The notes beneath the pieces are model-generated. The model did not search any database. It was given only the letters and a program-made list of their open reading frames with translations, and was not told the origin of the DNA. Below, piece after piece: positions 57,901 to 64,000 of a stretch of DNA of 64,000 nt. This stretch comes from M3007 sp037445225 (GTDB taxonomy: Bacteria; Bacteroidota; Bacteroidia; Chitinophagales; Saprospiraceae): NCBI GenBank assembly GCA_037445225.1, contig JBBIKW010000002.1, positions 186,001 through 250,000 on the forward strand. The letters are read 5' to 3'. Both the position numbers and the translations under genes were made by a program. Position 1 is the stretch's first letter, and each line of letters opens with the position of its first letter.

Positions 57901-59293
57901 CGACTCCGTGCGAACCGTCGCTTCGGTAGATGATGCCACGGGGCAAGCCGTAGAAGTGGTCATCTCTCGAACGGGCGAAGTGCGCATCGTAGACCCCAAG
58001 ACGGGTCGGGTATTCTCCCAAAACTACGTCCCTTACGGCTCGACGCTCTACGTCAAAGAAGGGCAAGAAGTGGACAAGGGCGTGCGCATCTGCTCGTGGG
58101 ACCCCTTCAATGCAACTATCGTGAGCGAATTCGGCGGTATCGTCCGCTACAACAACCTCGAAGAAGGGGTAACTTACCGCATAGAGCGCGATGACCAGAC
58201 AGGCTTTGCCGAGAAGGTGGTTATCGAAAGCAAGAGTCGCCGAAAAATACCGGTCATCAGCATCATCGATCCCAAGACAGGGGAGGAGCTGAAAAGTTAC
58301 ACGTTGCCGGTAGGAGCGTACGTCGTTGTAGATGATGGCGATGAGATTAAAGCCGGTAGCCAACTGGTCAAGATACCGCGCAAGCTTGGAAAAATTGCGG
58401 ATATCACCGGTGGCCTTCCGCGGGTGACCGAGCTCTTCGAAGCCCGCACGCCATCCAACCAGGCTATCGTCGCCGAGATCGACGGTATCGTATCGTTCGG
58501 CCCAGTCAAGCGCAACAGCCGCGAGTGCATTATCGAAGCTAAGGATGGCCAACGCCGCAAGTACTCCATCCCGGTATCTAAGCACGTCTTAGTGCAAGAA
58601 GGCGATTTTGTCCGCGCAGGTACGCCTCTAACCGATGGAGCGGTGTCTATCAAGGACATCTTAGCTATTAAAGGACCCTTCGCCGCATCTTCCTACTTGG
58701 TTAATGGTGTGCAGGAGGTCTATCGGGCACAAGGTATCAATATTAACGATAAGCATATCGAGGTGATCGTGCGCCAAATGATGCGCCGCGTACAAATCAT
58801 CGACCCGGGAGATACGCACTTCTTAGCCGAGGAGCACGTAGACCGCAACGAGTTTATCGATACCAACGATGCGATTTTCGACAAGAAATACGTGACCGAT
58901 CCGGGAGACAGCACCCGCTTCCGCGTGGGGATGCTGGTACCGCTGCGCCACTTGCGCGAAGAAAACTCTATCCTCAAACGCAACGACAAGCGCGAAGTGC
59001 AGTATCGCGATGCAGTGCCCGCCACCGCTATGCCGATCATCCTGGGTATCACTAAGGCGTCCTTGGGCACTGAGTCCTGGATCTCGGCCGCTTCCTTCCA
59101 GGAGACTACCAAGGTATTGAGTGCTGCCGCCATCGAAGCGAAGTGCGATAACTTGTTGGGCTTGAAGGAAAACGTTATTGTTGGAAAGCGCATACCAGCA
59201 GGTACGGGGATACGCGAGTTTGAACGCCTGCAGGTCGTCACGGGACAAGCATCCCGCAGCAACAACAATGGGTCGGATATAAGGGAGGAGTAA
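54998..59293 (+). CDS. rpoC: DNA-directed RNA polymerase subunit beta prime
   Basis: The 1431-residue subunit has the N-terminal zinc site [20 protein letters not shown] near residues 66-88, and the catalytic [12 protein letters not shown] near residues 470-481, whose three Asp bind Mg2+. The trigger loop and bridge helix region lies around [20 protein letters not shown]. A second zinc site, [13 protein letters not shown], follows near 895. The C-terminal part is complete. The ATG at 54998 gives [17 protein letters not shown], the usual Bacteroidota start. A hairpin follows the stop by about 45 bp. Confidence 0.98.
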   Translation: [1431 protein letters not shown]

Positions 59294-59338
59294 CCCTTCG
59301 CCTTTATCGTCTGCCTCGAAGTTGCTGAAGCGCCAAGA

Positions 59339-59376
59339 GCGTCGGTATGCTGCCTAATTTCCCAGCATACCGACGC
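59339..59376. terminator. 14-bp hairpin between rpoC and the CotH pseudogene
   Basis: GCGTCGGTATGCTG and CAGCATACCGACGC form a perfect 14-bp stem with a 10-nt loop, about 46 bp after rpoC and 19 bp from the end of the convergent pseudogene. No U tract follows on the rpoC side (ATTCGG). As a symmetrical structure it could stop or stabilise transcripts from both sides. Confidence 0.55.
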
Positions 59377-59394
59377 ATTCGGGGTGGCGTATGT

Positions 59395-61762
59395 TCAGCG
59401 ATGCAGTTGTATCGAGACTACCTCGCCGCCATACATTATCCAATATGTTCCATTGGGCCATCATACGGAAAAGTGGTGCTGAAGCCCCTTGAGGGGCTGC
59501 TGCCAGACGATGCGCCATGGACATCGAAGACCGTTATGGGAGTGGAGCCTAACAGGCGCTCTACTTCTACTACAAAGCTGCCAGCGGTAGGGTTAGGGCT
59601 AACCCGCAAACCCGCGTGCGGCCTCATAGTGGCATGCGTACCGACAATATCGCTGCTCTCCGCAAAAGTAGGCGCCTGAATGCGGAAACGCCCCGCCCCA
59701 TTAGGCACGCGCGCATAGCCCTTACCGGTTTGTTGTGGGCCAAACGTAACTGAGTCGACCAAGGTAAGCGCCGTATCGAACAGAAGAACCAGCTCCCCGT
59801 CGGCTGAGAGCCTGAAGTTGCAGTGGGTAGGTCCGTCCGAACCATTCTCATCCGCCCAGAAGATGAGATAGCCGTTCGCTGGGATGGGCACACCGGCAGG
59901 GATTTTAAACTTTGTCGGGTTATCGGCTTTGTCCGTAAGATAGTAGCCGCTGAGGTCTATAGGTTGGTTGGTTCGATTATGGAGCTCAATCCAATCTTCG
60001 TACTCTCCTTGTGGGTCTTGTACCGTGGTCGCGTTGGAGGCCATGAGTTCATTGATGACCACTGCTGCGTCGGCATGGGTATCGGCCTTAACCGAATAGA
60101 CGTATACATCGTGCTCTGCACCGGGCGGTTTGTACGCTACCGTGCGAGCATCGGTATTGGCAACGGCTTCGGCGTAGAACCGCACGTATGCGTCGGCAGG
60201 AAAAGCCGGCAGTTCAGCGCCAAAAACTCCATCGCCAGCAGCACCGTCGCGGTGTTGGCCGTTATCGGACATCGATACGGATGTAAACTGGCCACCTAGC
60301 TGCGGAGAGTAGAAGAGGTTGACACTGTGAACGCCAACGTCGGAATATATGCGCGCAGTGACATAGAGGTCACTTCGTTAGGCCCCGCTTTCTCCCAGAG
60401 CTCGCCGGCCGAGTTTTGGAGCGAGATGGCCTATATGGCAGGGGCCACCTGATTCACCTTAGGGTGGTTGAGTAAAGAGTTGCGGCGAGTGTCGAGGCGG
60501 TTCTTTAAGATACTTACTTCGTTTTCAAATTGGGCGTAAGAGTACAGCTTCTTTGGATCCGCTTGCACATAGGGAGCAATTTGCGACTTATAGTCGTCCA
60601 ACATAGCGGAACATTGCCCCGGAGCCATCTTTCTTGAAGGATGGTGCGCAGGTGAGCGAGATAGCGCTGACGCCAGTGGGGCATGGCCAAGAGGCGATTC
60701 AGGAGGGGGTAGTTGACCTTGTTGGCGTTGTAAAAGGGACTCCAATTGCTGTTTTGTCCAAGCAATACGCTGTTGCCGTCGTATTCCATCGGCACCATTC
60801 GGCCACTTTCCGGTTCGTAGTAGACGTAGTAATCCATCTTACCTTTGTGTACATAGCTGTCTTCGTCGGTCCAAGCGATTTCTGAGGCCAAAAACCAAAG
60901 GGTGCGGTCGATGTCCAACACGTTGGGCAGCACTTGGGGCAGCTCGCTCAAAGGAGTGCTATTGAGCACGCGGCACGTATTGACCAAGTAATGTCACGGA
61001 GAGTCGATATCGCTGCTTTTCAAGTCGTAGTAGCGTTGATAAGCCAATGGGGCGGCACCCAAGTAGTTGAGCGCGGCGGTTCCGTCGCCCCAGCCGCCAC
61101 CTGGGCTTGGGCCGGAAGTGTCGAGTGAGGTCGGTCGGTAGGCGCGCCAGTTGGCGCCGTCGTTGCTAAAAAAACCACTCCTCCAAGAAATCCTTATTCA
61201 TCTGCTGCACGTTCGCATAGAGCCCCCAGTTTTTCCCGTTGATATACAGGTTAACAAAGTTGGCACTTGCTGCTGGGACTTGGCGTCGAATTTGATGCAA
61301 GTAGAAGACTTCGCGCAGAAAAGAGGGGTCTTGAAAGCAGTTGTTGAGGTTGAGGGTTTTATACTCCATAAGGCGCTGCTCCGGAAGCGCATAGTCTACC
61401 GAAATGTTAAAGGATTTTTTTGGGGAATTCTGCGTTCCGGCGTAGGAGGTCTCGCCTTTGGAGCGTACGCCCACGCTATCGTAGATCAAGCCTTTTACGG
61501 TCATCTTGGCGGGTAATTCGGTCTTCGTCGTGTAGTTTTGGGTCATGAGCGACCAGAAGTTAGGCTGCGGAAAGTCCAAGTAGAGCGAGCGAATGGTGGC
61601 CGAGTCGTAGAGCCCTTGTGGTGGTCGGTCGCCGGTCAACAGGTGGCACCCATCGTCCGAGAGGCGCATCATGGGAGGAAGAGGCTGGCCGTAAGCAGGG
61701 GCAAACAGACCGGCAACAACCAGCCAGCAGAAACTGGCTAAGAAAGGATAGGTGTGTTTCAT
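59395..61762 (-). pseudogene. Decayed CotH-family protein with type IX secretion tail
   Basis: The pieces of one CotH-like protein run on the minus strand from the ATG at 61762 to a stop at 59395-59397. The first piece has a signal peptide (YPFLASFCWLVVAGLFAPAYG) and then CotH words such as GVRSKGETSYAG, KKSFNISVDYALPEQRL, FVNLYINGKNWGLYANVQQ, and later MVPMEYDGNSVLLG. A lamin-tail domain (INELMASNATTVQDPQGEYE) follows. The end has LRVSPNPTAGSFVVEVERL and WPNGTYWIMYGGEVVSIQLHR, the type IX secretion sorting domain. Reading the protein through needs four frame changes (an extra T in a run of seven at 61168-61174, then near 60630, 60365 and 59510) and passes three in-frame stops (60994-60996, 60431-60433 and 59461-59463). 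CotH proteins are protein kinases of spore coats and secreted scaffolds; this copy looks dead. Confidence 0.85.
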
Positions 61763-61777
61763 GTTTCACGTGAACTT
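61762..61777. promoter_or_regulatory. parS-like palindrome
   Basis: The site reads TGTTTCACGTGAACTT. It matches the first 13 bases of the ParB-binding consensus TGTTNCACGTGAAACA and departs at the last three. The inner TTCACGTGAA is a perfect palindrome. It lies at the start codon of the decayed CotH gene, between divergent genes. It could be a chance match. Confidence 0.35.
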
Positions 61778-61954
61778 TTGCGAAAGGATATCTTAAATGT
61801 GCTTTGTAGCATAAAATACAGCACTACACCTGTTTGTTAGATAGCTAAAGCCGCCGTGGGTTTAGCGTATTTTGGCCCGATTTTTTCCCAGATGTAGAAC
61901 TACTTAATCCTCCCATTGCAATTCGGATCCATAGGCACACCGTTCGTTCATCCC

Positions 61955-63907
61955 ATGGCAAAGTTTTACCGATCACTCCCCGTATTAGCTCTTTCCCTCG
62001 CCCTTAGGGTTGCCGCTCAAGTGAGTGAGGGCGGCGTTCCGCCGAGTTTTTTACCCGAAAACGCGCCTGCCTTTGAAGCAACCGGTCCTTTAGAGGTGCT
62101 GTCCTGGTCGGGCTACGATATCAAGCAGCTGCTTTCCGATGATGCTAAGGGCTTCGACCAGAGTCGTTTTGCCGTTCCGGTGCCCGCCGCAGTAGACGTA
62201 TCACCTGCTAAAGCGGGGCGCTGGGTGGTGTTGCCCAGCGGAGAGCGCGTGTGGCGTTGTGCTGTAGAGGTGCCCAACGCCTTGGGTCTATTGCTGCTTT
62301 TCGATCGATTTGCCTTACCGCCGGGGTGCCGACTTTTTGCCTACAACTTAGAGAAATCTTATGTGATGGGTGCCTATACTGAGAAAAGCTGTTTGCCCAG
62401 CGGTGAGTTTCTCATTGGCGTAGTACCTGGGCCTACAGCAATCTTGGAGCTGGCTGTTGCGCCGGGTAGTCGGGCCGAGGCCGATATTCATTTAAACCGC
62501 ATCGATTACGTGTACGATCCGGCGGGACTTTGGCCGGAAGGGAAGCCGGAGGACTTTGGCAATGCCCTCCCGTGCCATATCAACGTCAACTGTCCATTAG
62601 GGCAAAATTGGCAAGCAGAAAAGCGCGGAGTGGCGCGCGTCCTGATGATCTTTTCCAATGGGGCGGGTTGGTGCTCCGGGTCTTTGTTGGCCAATACCGC
62701 TGGCACGGCGGAACCCTACTTTTTGACAGCACACCACTGCCAAATCATCGGTTCTTCCCCAAACTTCAACCTATGGCGTTTCGACTTTCACTATGAGGCC
62801 ACGGGTTGCTCAAATCCCTCTACTGAGCCGCCTCGCAGTTCCGTGTTAGGGTGTCAGCGGATCGCTTATCGGGAAGAAACGGATTTTCTCCTTCTCAAGC
62901 TCAACCCTATCCCCGCCGGTTACAACGTGTACTTCAACGGCTGGAACCGAACGCCGGCTACCAATAATACGGTACAAAACAGCACCTTTATCCATCACCC
63001 CAACGGCGACATCAAGAAGATTTCACGCGACAACGATCCAGCAACAGTCTTTCCGCAAGCCATTAACTGGGGCGGCGCTTTTGGCATTTCACCGCCAAAT
63101 ACGCATTGGATGGTAGTCCCCGATGAAGGTATCTACCAACCCGGCTCGTCGGGCTGTGTCTTGTTCGATCAGAACAAACGCGTGGTGGGGCAGTTGCACG
63201 GTGGGAATTTAGATCCCAATACCTGCACGGTCAGCGGATGCTGGTTTGGGCGTTTCGATCTCTCTTGGGATCAGGGCAGTACGCCCGCCACCCGCCTGCG
63301 CGATTGGTTGGACCCACTAGGTACCCAGCCGCTCGTTCAGAACGGTTATCCACAACCCGCTCCCTCATCGCTGAGCATCAGCGGCATGGTGCGCACCCAT
63401 TGGGGGGCTCCCATGCCCAATGTGGAGATACAGCTGAGTGGAGGCGCCAACGCCGTTGTGCGCACCAACGCCAACGGACAGTATCTGTTTGGCGGCTTGA
63501 ATGCCGGGCTCAACTACACCGTGCGGCCCGTTCGCGATACCAATCCCGTCAATGGCTTGACGACCTTCGACCTGTCTATTGTCAACAAACACATTCTCAA
63601 CATAGAGCCGATGGACTCGCCGTGGAAGATCATCGCGGCCGATGTCAACGGCAGCAATTCCGTCACTACCTTGGACTTGCTCGACGCCCGTAGGGTAATT
63701 CTTGCCCTGGTGGCGAATTTTCCCATCGTACCTTCGTGGCGCTTTTTTCCGGCAACGGCCACCTTTGCAGATCCTACTCGGCCCTTTGAAGGCGGCCTGC
63801 CGGCGGAGCAGCTGCAGTTTACCAACCTGCAGCAATCTGTTCAGGGCGCCGACTTCATCGGCGTCAAGGTAGGCGATGTGAATAACAATGCAAGTCCAGG
63901 CGGATAA
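61955..63907 (+). CDS. Secreted trypsin-like serine protease with carboxypeptidase-regulatory and dockerin-like repeats
   Basis: The 650-residue protein starts at the ATG at 61955 (MAKFYRSLPVLALSLALRVAAQ, a signal peptide); a TTG at 61916 is the other option. Residues from about 215 form an S1 chymotrypsin-like domain related to lysyl endopeptidases: GWCSGSLL then LTAHHC (His), EETDFLLLKL (Asp) and QPGSSGCVLF (Ser). After about residue 475 comes a carboxypeptidase-regulatory-like domain (SISGMVRTHWGAPMPNVEI) and then a dockerin-like segment (KIIAADVNGSNSVTTLDLLD, and IGVKVGDVNNN at the end). There is no type IX sorting tail, which many such proteins have. It overlaps the start of the next gene by 20 bp. 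Confidence 0.87.
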   Translation: MAKFYRSLPVLALSLALRVAAQVSEGGVPPSFLPENAPAFEATGPLEVLSWSGYDIKQLLSDDAKGFDQSRFAVPVPAAVDVSPAKAGRWVVLPSGERVWRCAVEVPNALGLLLLFDRFALPPGCRLFAYNLEKSYVMGAYTEKSCLPSGEFLIGVVPGPTAILELAVAPGSRAEADIHLNRIDYVYDPAGLWPEGKPEDFGNALPCHINVNCPLGQNWQAEKRGVARVLMIFSNGAGWCSGSLLANTAGTAEPYFLTAHHCQIIGSSPNFNLWRFDFHYEATGCSNPSTEPPRSSVLGCQRIAYREETDFLLLKLNPIPAGYNVYFNGWNRTPATNNTVQNSTFIHHPNGDIKKISRDNDPATVFPQAINWGGAFGISPPNTHWMVVPDEGIYQPGSSGCVLFDQNKRVVGQLHGGNLDPNTCTVSGCWFGRFDLSWDQGSTPATRLRDWLDPLGTQPLVQNGYPQPAPSSLSISGMVRTHWGAPMPNVEIQLSGGANAVVRTNANGQYLFGGLNAGLNYTVRPVRDTNPVNGLTTFDLSIVNKHILNIEPMDSPWKIIAADVNGSNSVTTLDLLDARRVILALVANFPIVPSWRFFPATATFADPTRPFEGGLPAEQLQFTNLQQSVQGADFIGVKVGDVNNNASPGG

Positions 63908-64000
63908 CTTGAAATTAACCCTGCTGGGTACCGGCACCTCTCAAGGCATCCCGGTGATTGGATGCGATTGCCCTGTATGTTCCTCCGATGACCCTCGCGA
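63888..64000 (+). CDS. MBL-fold metallohydrolase, C-terminus beyond window
   Basis: Only the first 37 codons are in the window. From the ATG at 63888 the protein reads MQVQADNLKLTLLGTGTSQG and continues IPVIGCDCPVCSSDDPR. The GTGTSQG start and the two CxC-type cysteines are typical of the small PhnP-like MBL-fold hydrolases of Bacteroidota. The start overlaps the protease gene by 20 bp; a TTG at 63909 is an alternative. The metal-binding HxHxDH motif would lie outside the window, so activity cannot be judged. Confidence 0.8.
   Translation, partial: MQVQADNLKLTLLGTGTSQGIPVIGCDCPVCSSDDPR

Noticed and set aside
57815..58585. 256-codon open frame on the minus strand inside rpoC
   Set aside because: It is fully antisense to a conserved part of rpoC and shows no independent domain or start signals.
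60994..60996. In-frame TGA in the CotH gene read as selenocysteine
   Set aside because: The position fits a Trp in homologues, no SECIS-like hairpin follows, and the gene carries other stops and frameshifts. Decay explains it better.

Overview
The window looks like a contiguous piece of a Bacteroidota chromosome of moderate-to-high GC, most likely from Saprospiria or a relative. The evidence is: promoter elements of the TAnnTTTG type upstream of the tRNA-tufA operon, rplL, rimP and the formate dehydrogenase genes; an Omp28-like lipoprotein and a DUF6029 barrel; a type IX secretion tail on a decayed CotH protein; bacillithiol synthase BshC; Bat (aerotolerance) proteins; and two copies of a helical protein family that I associate with Saprospiria. 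The lineage is an inference from gene content. I found no CRISPR array, transposase or prophage.

Layout. 1-2.6 kb (minus): the start of an edge-truncated protein, lptE and guaA. 2.7-7.6 kb (plus): a family 2 glycosyltransferase, bshC and a GH57/DUF3536 glycosidase. 7.6-11.2 kb (minus): two paralogous helical proteins of unknown function, flanked by AT-rich spacers. 11.6-15.4 kb (plus): DUF6029 barrel, Omp28-like lipoprotein and acyl-CoA dehydrogenase. 15.4-19.2 kb (minus): YigZ, a methyltransferase, an alpha-oxoamine synthase and a cystathionine beta-synthase-like enzyme. 19.5-28.3 kb (plus): two FkbM methyltransferases, a two-gene NAD-linked formate dehydrogenase, an enoyl-CoA hydratase, a GH25 lysozyme and a pirin. 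28.3-29.3 kb (minus): fatty acid desaturase. 29.7-36.3 kb (plus): TetR regulator with a complete RND efflux operon behind a 17-bp palindrome. 36.4-42.1 kb (plus): tRNA-Thr and tRNA-Pro, DUF2721, rimP, nusA, a UPF1-like helicase and a TruC-like pseudouridine synthase. 42.0-44.6 kb (minus): BatA, a Bat-associated membrane protein and an O-methyltransferase.

44.7-59.3 kb is the core expression locus: four tRNAs, tufA, tRNA-Trp, secE, nusG, rplK, rplA, rplJ, rplL, rpoB and rpoC. A strong promoter stands at its head, rplL has its own promoter element, a terminator-like hairpin separates rplL from rpoB, and a SAM methyltransferase gene sits between rpoB and rpoC. After a 14-bp hairpin comes a CotH-family pseudogene on the minus strand, with four frameshifts and three in-frame stops. 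A parS-like palindrome lies at its 5' end. A secreted trypsin-like protease and the first codons of an MBL-fold hydrolase close the window.

Most of the window is ordinary. The points most worth a second look are the twin helical proteins, the methyltransferase inside rpoBC, the parS-like site beside the decaying CotH gene, the rimP leader hairpin, and nusA being followed by a helicase instead of infB. No single locus is clearly a new defence or mobile system.
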